Below are positions 1-8,017 of a stretch of DNA of 54,464 bases, piece by piece. Each line of letters opens with the position of its first letter. Within the stretch, counting starts at the first letter, position 1. The stretch spans positions 1 to 54,464 of the forward strand of contig JACPFV010000004.1 in assembly GCA_016182805.1 (NCBI GenBank), given 5' to 3'. The position numbers and the translations under genes are program-made. The notes under the pieces were generated by a model. It worked only from the letters and a program-made list of their open reading frames with translations. It was not told the DNA's origin and did not search any database. The DNA is from Gammaproteobacteria bacterium. GTDB taxonomy: Bacteria; Pseudomonadota; Gammaproteobacteria; Nevskiales; Nevskiaceae.

Positions 1-81
1 CTGGTTGCGCATCCGCCCGGCGCAGGGATCCTGATGCCGATGCTTCGTTCCGCAGCTCCGCATTCGGGGGCCGCTGCGTGA
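1..81 (+). CDS. C-terminal fragment of an upstream gene (partial)
   Basis: An open frame enters from the left edge and ends at TGA 79-81, giving 26 visible residues rich in Ala, Pro and Gly with no recognisable motif. The stop overlaps the GTG start (78-80) of the next glycosyltransferase as GTGA, the coupling pattern used throughout this locus, which is the main reason to believe it. It is probably the tail of another polysaccharide gene. The function cannot be read from so short a piece. Confidence 0.4.
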   Translation: MVAHPPGAGILMPMLRSAAPHSGAAA

Positions 82-1187
82 TTCGCGTCCTGCATGTTGC
101 CGAGGCGTTACCCGGCGGAATAGGCGCCTATTTGCGCGAAATGCTGCCTTATCAGGTCGGACAACTAGGTCCGCAGGCGGTGCATGTTCTTGTGCCGGCG
201 GCGCATGTGGGTGAACTGCCGCCGCTTGTGGCGCTCCAGTGCTGGACCTACCGTCGCCGCGGACGCGATCCCCGTTCGATTGTTTCGCTGATGCTTGCCG
301 TGTTGACCGCCCTGCGACGCTTGCACCCCGACGTGGTCCACGCCCACAGCACCTTTGCCGGCGTGGCGGTCCGAGCCGTCTGCCTCCTGTTCCTGAAGAA
401 ACGTCCGCGGATCGTGTATTGCGCGCATGGATGGTCGTTCCTGCGCGAGGTGGAGCCGTGGAAAAACTGGGTGCTGGCGGCCATCGAGCGGGCGTTGGCG
501 CCCTTGTGCGACGCGATCGTGTGCATATCCCGCCATGAATACGAGGCCGCCCTGAGGGCTGGGATCGGGCCGGCCTTGTGCCATGTCGTGCGCAGCGGCG
601 TATCGCCGCCGCGCAATGTCCCACGAATCGAGCTTGCGCTGGATCCGCAGCGTCTGAACCTCCTTTTCGTGGGTCGTCACGATGCGCAAAAAGGTCTGGC
701 TCACCTGCTCGATACATTCCGGCGCCTTCCGCAGGAGAAGTACGCCCTTTATGTCGCCGGCGCCGCCGTTGTGGACGGTGACGCCAGGACGGAGTTTCCC
801 GCGGCCCCCAACATTCACTGGCTTGGCTGGATCAATCATGCGTTCATCGACGGCTTGTATCCGCAGTTCGATGCGCTGATCGTTCCGTCGCGCTGGGAGG
901 GATTCGGGCTGGTCGTTCTGGAGGCAATGCGGAATTCGGTGGCCGTGATTGCGAGCGACCGCGGAGCCCTGCCCGAGATCGTCGAGGACGGCGCCAGCGG
1001 GCGGATATTCGAACTCGACCGTTCGGACGGCTTGTTCGAGGTGCTGAACGCGCTGGACAAATCCGAACTGCAAAGAATGGGGCGCTGCGGCGAACGTCGG
1101 TTTCGCGCAGAGTTCACCGCTTCGCGCATGAATGCCGACATTCTGGAGCTTTACCGGCAAATCGGCGCCGGATATCTGCCCACCTAA
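78..1187 (+). CDS. GT4-family glycosyltransferase
   Basis: A 369-residue GT-B fold glycosyltransferase, expected to move a sugar from a nucleotide-sugar donor onto a growing surface glycan on the cytoplasmic face of the inner membrane. The N-terminal domain has the glycine-rich acceptor loop PGGIG (residues 12-16) and VVHAHS near 87-91. The C-terminal domain opens with LLFVGR (195-200) and carries the donor-site motif SRWEGFGLVVLE (271-282), with the E-x7-E pair at E274 and E282. The GTG start at 78 overlaps the preceding stop and gives a normal family length. It is followed 15 bp later by a polymerase/ligase-like gene, supporting a role in O-antigen or capsule assembly. Donor and acceptor are not predictable. 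Confidence 0.87.
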   Translation: MIRVLHVAEALPGGIGAYLREMLPYQVGQLGPQAVHVLVPAAHVGELPPLVALQCWTYRRRGRDPRSIVSLMLAVLTALRRLHPDVVHAHSTFAGVAVRAVCLLFLKKRPRIVYCAHGWSFLREVEPWKNWVLAAIERALAPLCDAIVCISRHEYEAALRAGIGPALCHVVRSGVSPPRNVPRIELALDPQRLNLLFVGRHDAQKGLAHLLDTFRRLPQEKYALYVAGAAVVDGDARTEFPAAPNIHWLGWINHAFIDGLYPQFDALIVPSRWEGFGLVVLEAMRNSVAVIASDRGALPEIVEDGASGRIFELDRSDGLFEVLNALDKSELQRMGRCGERRFRAEFTASRMNADILELYRQIGAGYLPT

Positions 1188-1202
1188 CGACGGCGGCTGG
1201 CC

Positions 1203-2534
1203 TTGCACTCCGATCATTCCCTGCTCACTTTGCCCAAAAGCCTATCCACTTGGCTGCTGGGATGCGCGCTTTTCCTCGCCGCGATTCCTTCGGTTCGGGT
1301 GAGTGCCACCTACTCGGCGTGCGACATCTTCTTCATCGCGGCCGTCGTCGTCGGCTTGGCCGAACGTTTCGTTTTCCGGGAGTGGGCGGCAACCGCGACC
1401 TTGCTCAGGGTTGCGATCGCCTACGGGGTCGCCGCGGCGCTTCTGGGCACGAGCTATCTCGTCAACGAAATGGAGTCGTTGTTTTCACCGGTGTTTCCGG
1501 AGCGCGTTGCCGGGTACATCGACATGGTCAAGCTGCCGAAGGGGGCCAGCGCGTATTTTGAGGGAGCGCGGCGGGGGCAGGAGTTCCCGTTCCTGATTCT
1601 CATGTTCAACGCGACGGTGATGCCGCTGGCCGTCTTTGCCGTACGCGTCCAGTCTCCGGCAGAGTTCCGGTTTCTGCTTATGGCATGGACCGCCGGTAGC
1701 CTATTTGGTGCGGCGTTTGCGGTTGCGTTCTGCAACGGCCTTATTCCCGGCCGCTGGGAGTGGTCCTGGACGTATTTGAAACGCACTCATGGGCTGACGC
1801 CCCATGCGAACATGCTCGGCATGCACTCCCTGCTCGCATTTCCCGGACTCTTGCTGCTGTTGCATGAGGCCCGCAGCCGGATGGTGGCCGCCGCCGCATT
1901 GGCCGGAATGGGGCTGGCCTGGATGGCGATAGGTTATTCGGGATCCCGCAGCTCTGCAGGAGGACTTTTCATTCTCCTTGTCGTGTATTGCGTGATGCGT
2001 GCCCCCAACCGTCCTGCTCGGTACGGTGTGCTCGCGTCCGCCGTGCTTGTCGGCGCCGTGGGGCTGTTCTTGGTGGATATCCTGGCGACCACCCTGGAGT
2101 TCAGACACGGATCGGCATTCCTCAGGCTGCTGACGGGAAGTTTCGGTTCCGATACCGCTCGCGACATGATCAATTCTGTCGCGATGAGGGAGGCGGCCGA
2201 GTCGCCCTTTTTCGGCGTCGGCTATCAGGTTCTACGAATTTCGCACAATATCTACCTGCAACTCCTCCATGCGGCAGGTGTCGTCGGTTTGATTGGCTAT
2301 TTGATCGTAATTGCCGTTCCCCTGGTCCTGCTGAGCGGCAGCGTTGCCCGGGGGCCTGAACGGGTAATGTGCGCGAGCCTGTTCACTGCCGTCATGACGG
2401 TCGGTCTTGTTTCGTGGGTCAAAAGCAATCCGTCCGAGTTCAGCACCGCGATCGTATTTGCGCTGTTCGTATACGCGGGGGTAGCGCTGCGTAATCCGGC
2501 CGGTTTCGACCCGCTGAGCGGAAGACGTCTTTAG
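1203..2534 (+). CDS. O-antigen ligase/polymerase-like membrane protein (Wzy/WaaL family)
   Basis: A 443-residue protein with about ten to twelve predicted hydrophobic helices and few soluble segments apart from a periplasmic loop around residues 85-120. The motif HNIYLQLLHAAGVVGLIGYL near residues 348-367 is the typical signature of the O-antigen ligase / Wzy C-terminal region. Such proteins join lipid-linked repeat units (Wzy) or transfer finished chains to lipid A-core (WaaL) in the periplasmic leaflet, and sequence alone rarely separates the two. The start is TTG at 1203, 15 bp after the glycosyltransferase; no ATG lies near it and the first helix begins at about residue 16. It is followed 9 bp later by the phosphotransferase gene. 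Confidence 0.8.
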   Translation: MHSDHSLLTLPKSLSTWLLGCALFLAAIPSVRVSATYSACDIFFIAAVVVGLAERFVFREWAATATLLRVAIAYGVAAALLGTSYLVNEMESLFSPVFPERVAGYIDMVKLPKGASAYFEGARRGQEFPFLILMFNATVMPLAVFAVRVQSPAEFRFLLMAWTAGSLFGAAFAVAFCNGLIPGRWEWSWTYLKRTHGLTPHANMLGMHSLLAFPGLLLLLHEARSRMVAAAALAGMGLAWMAIGYSGSRSSAGGLFILLVVYCVMRAPNRPARYGVLASAVLVGAVGLFLVDILATTLEFRHGSAFLRLLTGSFGSDTARDMINSVAMREAAESPFFGVGYQVLRISHNIYLQLLHAAGVVGLIGYLIVIAVPLVLLSGSVARGPERVMCASLFTAVMTVGLVSWVKSNPSEFSTAIVFALFVYAGVALRNPAGFDPLSGRRL

Positions 2535-2543
2535 CGAGATCCG

Positions 2544-4106
2544 ATGAGCGGCCTTGCACAGGGCGGAAGAGATATCCGGCTTTTCCCGCAAATTCCCTGG
2601 CCCGCTCAGTGGCCGCTTGTTCTTTGCCTGGTCGCGGTTCAGGAACTTGCCTATCTTGTCGTATCGGCGGGTCAGTTCGATTACCCCCTCGCTCTCATCA
2701 AGGTCTGGGGAGCGTCGGCATTCAGGCTGTTCCTCGAAATTCAGATCGGTACGGCTGTGGTCTTGCTGCCCCGCGCCGGGGCCGCAATCGCCACCGTCGC
2801 GCTGCATGCCAGTCTTGCAGTCGCGACAGTCGCTTTTCGCGAATCGCAATTTCTCCTGACGCCTTCGCTCATCAAGTCGAACCATCATGAGGGACTTGCC
2901 GCGCTGAGTGCGGGGGTCTCCTTGAGCGGAACGTCGGCCGCGATCTTGCTCCTGTTCGCTGCGAGCTTGGCCTTGTCGCTTCATCTGATTCGTCACCTCC
3001 GGCCCGTGCAGTTCCGGCTGCGACTTGCCGCTGCAATGGTCGTCGTCGCATTACTCGACGCGTGCTATGTCGCGGCGGTGGATCCTCCCCGGCGCGTGTT
3101 GACTTTCGTATCGCCCAAGCGGCTCATGCTGTCGTACGGGTACCTGGGATTCGTTGCGGTCGACGCGCGATACCTGGCCTTCGCCGATTCCCAGGCTCGA
3201 TATCGGTCTTATCTGTCCAGCCGGCCGGGCGATGTCGATTCCGTTGCGACCCCGCTGCCTTTCGCGCCGACATCGATCTATGTCATCCAGTGGGAGAGCA
3301 TGGATCCGAGGGTTTGGTCTTTGCTTGAGCCCGGAAGCGAATTGCAACGTCTATGGGAGGAGGCCGGAAGGCCATATCTGCTGCCGGAGCACTACAACGG
3401 GTCTTCCGACACGGACTACTCGGTCAATACCGGATTGCCGACTTCCCCTGGAATCAATCCCTACCTGTTGTCGGAAACCGGGATGGAGAGCTATCTCCCA
3501 AAAGCCTTTGAAGGGTTTGGTTACGAGCCGGTTTTCGTCCACTGCAATACGCCCCGCTTCTTTTCAAGAGGGCGTCGGATCGCGGAGTTCGGCTACCGGC
3601 GGATCTACTGGAGCGAGTCCTTCGGCGACTTGTCGCCGGACGGCATCTTCTCCGGTTTGAACGATAGGCCATGCATCGATCATGTCGTCCGGGACGTGGG
3701 TTTGCATCCGGGCCAGTTTCTCTACTTCGTCTCGATGACCAGCCACTATCCGTATCGCAACCTGCCCCAGAGCCGGGATCACGACGGCGGCATCGAGGAG
3801 CGCTACGGGATCGAGATGCGTTACTCGGCAGACGCCATCGGTCGCATGCTGGGTCTGGTGCCGGTGGGAGCGCTGATCGTGGTCTTCGGGGACCACCAGG
3901 CGCTCGGGCTTGAGGGTTATCAATCCTCTGGCCGAGTGCCCTTGATTTGCGCCATTCGCGCCAGCGAGAGTCTGCAAGCCTGCCGACTTTCAGCAATCCG
4001 GGACATGCCGGTCTGGCAGCTTCCACGCCACATTCTGGGGATCATCCCGACGCCGAATGATCGCCAGGAGGCGCACGATCCGGTGGCCCTGGATCGTTGG
4101 AGGTGA
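2544..4106 (+). CDS. LTA synthase-like (sulfatase/alkaline phosphatase superfamily) membrane phosphotransferase
   Basis: A 520-residue protein with four or five N-terminal membrane helices (about residues 20-180) and a C-terminal extracytoplasmic sulfatase-fold domain. Motifs follow the lipoteichoic acid synthase / phosphoglycerol transferase pattern: IQWESMD (248-254, metal Glu), NGSSDTDYSVNTGLP (285-299, nucleophile loop), SMTSHYPY (397-404) and FGDHQ (448-452, metal Asp-His). LtaS has GKTSDSE with a nucleophilic Thr in that loop; here the aligned residue is Ser287. Family members transfer glycerol phosphate, or a related phospho-group, from a phospholipid to a glycan or polymer outside the inner membrane. 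Its 3' end overlaps the convergent TagF-like gene by 65 bp. Phosphoethanolamine transfer is an alternative. Confidence 0.78.
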   Translation: MSGLAQGGRDIRLFPQIPWPAQWPLVLCLVAVQELAYLVVSAGQFDYPLALIKVWGASAFRLFLEIQIGTAVVLLPRAGAAIATVALHASLAVATVAFRESQFLLTPSLIKSNHHEGLAALSAGVSLSGTSAAILLLFAASLALSLHLIRHLRPVQFRLRLAAAMVVVALLDACYVAAVDPPRRVLTFVSPKRLMLSYGYLGFVAVDARYLAFADSQARYRSYLSSRPGDVDSVATPLPFAPTSIYVIQWESMDPRVWSLLEPGSELQRLWEEAGRPYLLPEHYNGSSDTDYSVNTGLPTSPGINPYLLSETGMESYLPKAFEGFGYEPVFVHCNTPRFFSRGRRIAEFGYRRIYWSESFGDLSPDGIFSGLNDRPCIDHVVRDVGLHPGQFLYFVSMTSHYPYRNLPQSRDHDGGIEERYGIEMRYSADAIGRMLGLVPVGALIVVFGDHQALGLEGYQSSGRVPLICAIRASESLQACRLSAIRDMPVWQLPRHILGIIPTPNDRQEAHDPVALDRWR

Positions 4107-5370
4107 GCGGTCCGCCCATTTGTCGGCCGCGGTGGCCGTCCCCATGCACGTCGGCGTGGCCGAAGCATAGATCGAGAATCGACTGCGACGCCGGCGCGGT
4201 CTGACGGTGCGCGAAAATTTCGGCGGTCCTGTGGGCAGCGTTCTGCCGGCCGCAAAGGACCGCCTCGAAAAAGCCGGTCGCCGATCGTTCGTCGTTCACC
4301 AGGTGTATTCCGGCGGCGTCGATCAGATAGGTCAGCGGGAAGACCAAGTCGCGCGTGTAGGTTCGCGCGTCGAAGCCGAAGCATCCGATCGGCTTGCCGG
4401 TGATCGTGAAATCCACCATTACCGACGAGACGTCGGAAATGAGCGCGTCCGCCATCCCCAGAACGTCGTAGAGCTGAATGTCCAGTTCCCGCCACTGCGA
4501 ATCGCTGAACACGCGCAGGTTGCGGCCATGCGGCAAGGACGCATGCGCTTCCGAGCGCTCGAAAGGATGGAGCTTGACGAGCACGACGCAATTCCGTTGG
4601 CGCGCGTGTTCGATGAACCGATCGAGCACCGGCCGGTCGAGGTCGTCCAGGAAAGAGCGAAGGACGCCGGCGCGGGCACCCTCCAGATCGCGACCTTCGG
4701 CCCGGTAAGTCGGCATCCACAAGACAATTCGGTCGTCGCCTTCGACGCCAAGCCGTTGCCGGATTTCCGCATTGTTGCGGGAGCGGCAATCGGGGAACAG
4801 CAAAGCGTCGTTGCGCGGCTGCCCGACGACCAGAACCCTCTCGGCCGGGGCGCCGAACGCCTGGGCCAGCACGTACTTGAAGAAATAGGACGTTGCGATG
4901 TAATGGGTTGCAAACGGCGGCTTGGGATTCGGCGTGATGGTGTTGAGCCGGCCTATGCACTTGATCGGCATGCCATGCCACAGACCGATCCTGATGCGCG
5001 CGACAGCGGCGCGCGAAAAGTGGTAGAGGCCATGCGTGTGCGCCACGCAGCGGCTTCGCAGGAAGTGCCAGTATGCCGATGGCGAATGCCAGTGCAACAC
5101 TCGCAGGCGATGACCGCGCTGCCCGTATGCGGCCGCCAGGCGGGAGAACTCCGCCTCGATTCGGTCCACCGAGCTCCGCTCGTGAACCAGCCATACGTGC
5201 TCGATGCCGGATCGTGTCTTGATCGCGTGCGCGAAGAGGTAGTACGCATTGTCCGTGAAGTCGGGAATGCTGGCGTAGCAAATGCGATTGCGTACCGGCC
5301 GCACCAGCAATTGCAGCATCGAATCGAGCGCGCGTAGCGACAGGTAAGCGATTCGTTGAAGTAGCCTCAT
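4042..5370 (-). CDS. CDP-glycerol:polyol-phosphate glycerophosphotransferase (TagB/TagF-like)
   Basis: A 442-residue protein of the CDP-glycerol glycerophosphotransferase family, which adds glycerol phosphate from CDP-glycerol in teichoic acid synthesis on the cytoplasmic membrane face. Hallmarks are in order: LWHGMPIK (130-137), LWMPTYR (217-223), KLHPFE (266-271) and DALISDVSSVMVDF (308-321), the last two forming the nucleotide and glycerol-phosphate pocket. The start at 5370 overlaps the stop of the upstream GT2 gene as ATGA. The last 40 or so residues, which overlap the convergent sulfatase-like gene, are rich in Gly, Pro and Asp and probably dispensable. It is the last gene of the long minus-strand operon. 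In a Gram-negative the product could be a glycerol-phosphate-modified O-antigen or capsule. No CDP-glycerol synthesis gene (tagD) is visible here. Confidence 0.85.
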   Translation of the reverse strand: MRLLQRIAYLSLRALDSMLQLLVRPVRNRICYASIPDFTDNAYYLFAHAIKTRSGIEHVWLVHERSSVDRIEAEFSRLAAAYGQRGHRLRVLHWHSPSAYWHFLRSRCVAHTHGLYHFSRAAVARIRIGLWHGMPIKCIGRLNTITPNPKPPFATHYIATSYFFKYVLAQAFGAPAERVLVVGQPRNDALLFPDCRSRNNAEIRQRLGVEGDDRIVLWMPTYRAEGRDLEGARAGVLRSFLDDLDRPVLDRFIEHARQRNCVVLVKLHPFERSEAHASLPHGRNLRVFSDSQWRELDIQLYDVLGMADALISDVSSVMVDFTITGKPIGCFGFDARTYTRDLVFPLTYLIDAAGIHLVNDERSATGFFEAVLCGRQNAAHRTAEIFAHRQTAPASQSILDLCFGHADVHGDGHRGRQMGGPLTSNDPGPPDRAPPGDHSASG

Positions 5371-6314
5371 CGCGGTGTGCCGCCGTCGTGCCGCCTTTCA
5401 GGCCCGCGCGCGCACGCCGCGGCGGCGCCTGTCAGATATTCCGAGCACGCCAGCATCGCAAATACCCATGCTTTCGGGTCCCACGGGTTGCATCTGATCG
5501 AACGGATGAATCGTGCAGTCGCTTCGGCAGCCTCTCCTTGTTCGAGCGCATGGCGTCCGACGATGTACTGAAGTCGTGCCAGAAAACGAGGATCTCTCTC
5601 AAGGACGGAGCGGTGTCGGTCGATGATCCGCCCCTGGATGTCCGCAAACGCCGGGCGGTTGGAAGTCAGGCTGTCCTCCTGCCGGGTCGACGCGACCAAT
5701 GCATTCGCGCAGCGCACGGGCTGCGCGATTTGCACGAGCTTGATCATCAGGTCCCAGTCTTCCCACATCGGCAACGTTTCATCGAAGCCGCCGACCGCAT
5801 CGACCAGCGTGCGCGGTACGACCAAGGCCTGGACATAAGCCGCGAACTCGTCCAGCAACCACCGCGGGACTCCGGTCGCGTGCGCGTGCGCGGCTTCCAC
5901 GGCCGGCGGCCAGTACCGGACCATGCCTCCAAGCCAACGGAGCACCACGCCGACCGAAAATGTCTCCGGCCCTCGCGTCCGCAATCCTTCCATCTGAAGA
6001 CCGAGCTTTTCCGGAAGCCACTCGTCGTCGCTGTCTTGAAAGGCGAGATAGGCACCTCTTGCAAGCCGCAGCCCGGTATTGCGGGCCGCCGACACGCCGC
6101 CGTTCCCGCCACGCCGGTGGTAGATCACCCGCGGGTCTCGATCCTGGATTGCGCGGACGACAGCTTGCGTCTCGTCTTCCGAGCCGTCGTCGACCACGAT
6201 CAATTCAAGGTCTTCGAACGACTGCTTCAAGACGCTTGCGATGCTGCGAGGCAGCAAGCCGGCGCGATTGTAGGTGGGGAGAATCACACTCACCCGGGGG
6301 TCTGGACGTGACAT
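5367..6314 (-). CDS. GT2-family glycosyltransferase
   Basis: A 315-residue GT-A glycosyltransferase. The N-terminus has the GT2 core: VSVILPTYNRAGLLPRSIASV (from residue 9), VVDDGSEDET (about 39-48), AARNTGL and the metal-binding FQDSDDEWL (about 92-100). It is expected to add one sugar to the lipid-linked repeat unit in the cytoplasm. The ATG at 6314 lies 18 bp after the phosphoesterase stop, and its own stop overlaps the TagF-like start. The C-terminal part (about 215-300) is helical and lacks a membrane segment, so it is probably a soluble or peripheral enzyme. It shares organisation with the GT2 at 8018-8950, hinting at paralogy. Confidence 0.85.
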   Translation of the reverse strand: MSRPDPRVSVILPTYNRAGLLPRSIASVLKQSFEDLELIVVDDGSEDETQAVVRAIQDRDPRVIYHRRGGNGGVSAARNTGLRLARGAYLAFQDSDDEWLPEKLGLQMEGLRTRGPETFSVGVVLRWLGGMVRYWPPAVEAAHAHATGVPRWLLDEFAAYVQALVVPRTLVDAVGGFDETLPMWEDWDLMIKLVQIAQPVRCANALVASTRQEDSLTSNRPAFADIQGRIIDRHRSVLERDPRFLARLQYIVGRHALEQGEAAEATARFIRSIRCNPWDPKAWVFAMLACSEYLTGAAAACARGPERRHDGGTPR

Positions 6315-6332
6315 CGGCAGGCATCCGCAATC

Positions 6333-8000
6333 TCAGATTTTTCGCGGCAACAGCGTGAACGAGTACACCGAACTGAATTGGCGGCCGTCAGGCTCGGTCA
6401 CCCGAATGATGAGGCCTTGGCGCCCAGGTTCCATCGTCGTCGGCACTCGGGCCTTCCAGAGGTGAAAACACGGCTGCGGAGGACTCGGATGGTATCCGCT
6501 GGGAAAGGTTTCGGACGAATCCCATTGATACCGTACGCCGGCAAGCGTCGGGTCGATCTCCAACGTCCGCTCCATTCTCCGCCATGTGCCGTCGGGAGTT
6601 CTGTACTCCACCGTCGTCCGCTCGGAGCCCATGAAATAGTTGACATAGAACTCGGCGTAATAGCTCCGCCCCCCGGGAGCTGCCACCTTGGGACCGTAAA
6701 TCGACATCCGGTGGTCGGGCGCCTGCCGGGCAGCCTTGTAGTCGAGAGAGTAGGAACTTCCGTCGACGTGGAGAATGGCATATCCGTTCGGTGTTCCATC
6801 CCGCATCGTCGCGTCGGGTAGTCCCATGTCGTCCTTGGTCCCGCGCCACCAATCGCCGCTTGCCGCCCCAACGGTGTAATGGTGGTGCGGCTTCGCGCCC
6901 CTCCAGCCGGACGCGCCGTCCAAGAACCAGTTCGTGTTCATATGGGCGTGTCCGGAAAGCGAGAGAGTGTTCGGTCGATCCCGGAGAAGATCGAGGAGCC
7001 GCTTTCTGTCGCCTGGAATCGTCGGCGAATAGTCGGGCTGCCCCCCGTCGATGAGGGGGATATGCATGCCCAGCACGACCAGATGATCTTTCGGTACGTG
7101 GCGAAGCGAGTTCTCGACGAAGCGAAGCTGCCTATCGCTGAATCCCCCTACGTAGGGACCATGCCCGCGCGCCTCGTTCCTTCGGTTCGGGTAAACGACA
7201 TTGTTCAGGAGAATGAAATGAACTTTGCCTTCGTTGAGCGCATAGGTTGAAGGGCCGTATATGCGCTCATAGGTCTCGTCGGAAAACTCGGGGTCTTCCG
7301 CATCCAGGTTCAGGTCGTGGTTTCCAGGGACGTTGAACCAGGGAATCCCGATACGGGAAATGACGGCGTTCAAAGGCTCGGACAGATCCAGGTTGTCCTG
7401 GACGATGTCGCCGAGCGTGATCCCGAACCTGTAGCCGGTGGTGCCGCTGGATTCGGCAACGATATCGCGATTGAGAAAATCGATTTGCGCGACTCCGTTC
7501 GGTTGGGGATCGGCAAATAGCAGGACGTCGAAGCGATCCGAACTCTCAACCTTCTGCAAAGGGAAGTCGATCGAAGAGGGCAGGTCGCCGGTAGGGGGGA
7601 CGCCGGCGTAGCGAAACCTCGGAGAGCCTTGGGGCTTATGAATGTAGTAAAACCGCGGCAGCTTGTTCCGATCGGTGGGAAACTCAAAACCGCTCGGTTT
7701 GACGACAAAAATGATCGTGTCCTCGCCGACCGGCAGTCGATAGCGCCCGCGACTGTCGGTCAACTCGACAGCTTCGCCGTTCGAAACCGCCACGTTCGCG
7801 ATACCGGGCTCGCCGGCGTCGAGGGTGCCGTTCCGATTGGTGTCCTCGAACACGACGCCCTGCGCGCTGGCCGCGACAGCGGCAGCAGGCGAGCAAAGGC
7901 CGGCAACGACCAACGTCGCGGCGATGAACCGTCGCCCCATCCGGATGGCGCAGCGGCCGAACATTTGCGGCGCGAAATGAAGTGTGGCGGGTGTCTGCAT
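6333..8000 (-). CDS. Secreted calcineurin-like metallophosphoesterase with N-terminal Cna/SdrB-like domain
   Basis: A 555-residue exported protein. An N-terminal signal peptide (basic residues near 16-24, hydrophobic core about 25-45, Ala-rich cleavage region) is followed by a small beta domain with FEDTNRNGTLDAGE (51-64), typical of SdrB/Cna-B-like modules. The calcineurin-like domain shows FADPQ (162-166), GD (197-198), GNHD (226-229), GMHIP and GHAH (about 314-357), the usual di-metal ligand series, with Gln where many members have His in the first motif. The C-terminus is a further beta-rich domain. I chose ATG 8000 because AAGGA sits about 9 bases upstream; ATG 8021, which overlaps the previous stop, lacks a ribosome site. 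In this operon it could hydrolyse phosphodiesters in the surface polymer, but that is inference. Confidence 0.78.
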   Translation of the reverse strand: MQTPATLHFAPQMFGRCAIRMGRRFIAATLVVAGLCSPAAAVAASAQGVVFEDTNRNGTLDAGEPGIANVAVSNGEAVELTDSRGRYRLPVGEDTIIFVVKPSGFEFPTDRNKLPRFYYIHKPQGSPRFRYAGVPPTGDLPSSIDFPLQKVESSDRFDVLLFADPQPNGVAQIDFLNRDIVAESSGTTGYRFGITLGDIVQDNLDLSEPLNAVISRIGIPWFNVPGNHDLNLDAEDPEFSDETYERIYGPSTYALNEGKVHFILLNNVVYPNRRNEARGHGPYVGGFSDRQLRFVENSLRHVPKDHLVVLGMHIPLIDGGQPDYSPTIPGDRKRLLDLLRDRPNTLSLSGHAHMNTNWFLDGASGWRGAKPHHHYTVGAASGDWWRGTKDDMGLPDATMRDGTPNGYAILHVDGSSYSLDYKAARQAPDHRMSIYGPKVAAPGGRSYYAEFYVNYFMGSERTTVEYRTPDGTWRRMERTLEIDPTLAGVRYQWDSSETFPSGYHPSPPQPCFHLWKARVPTTMEPGRQGLIIRVTEPDGRQFSSVYSFTLLPRKI

Positions 8001-8017
8001 CGGCGGGAATCCTTCTT

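Noticed and set aside
2544-5370. Gram-positive contamination as the source of the TagF-like and LtaS-like genes
   Set aside because: Both genes have the same GC-rich composition and overlapping start-stop style as their neighbours and are embedded in a Gram-negative Wzx/Wzy-type locus.
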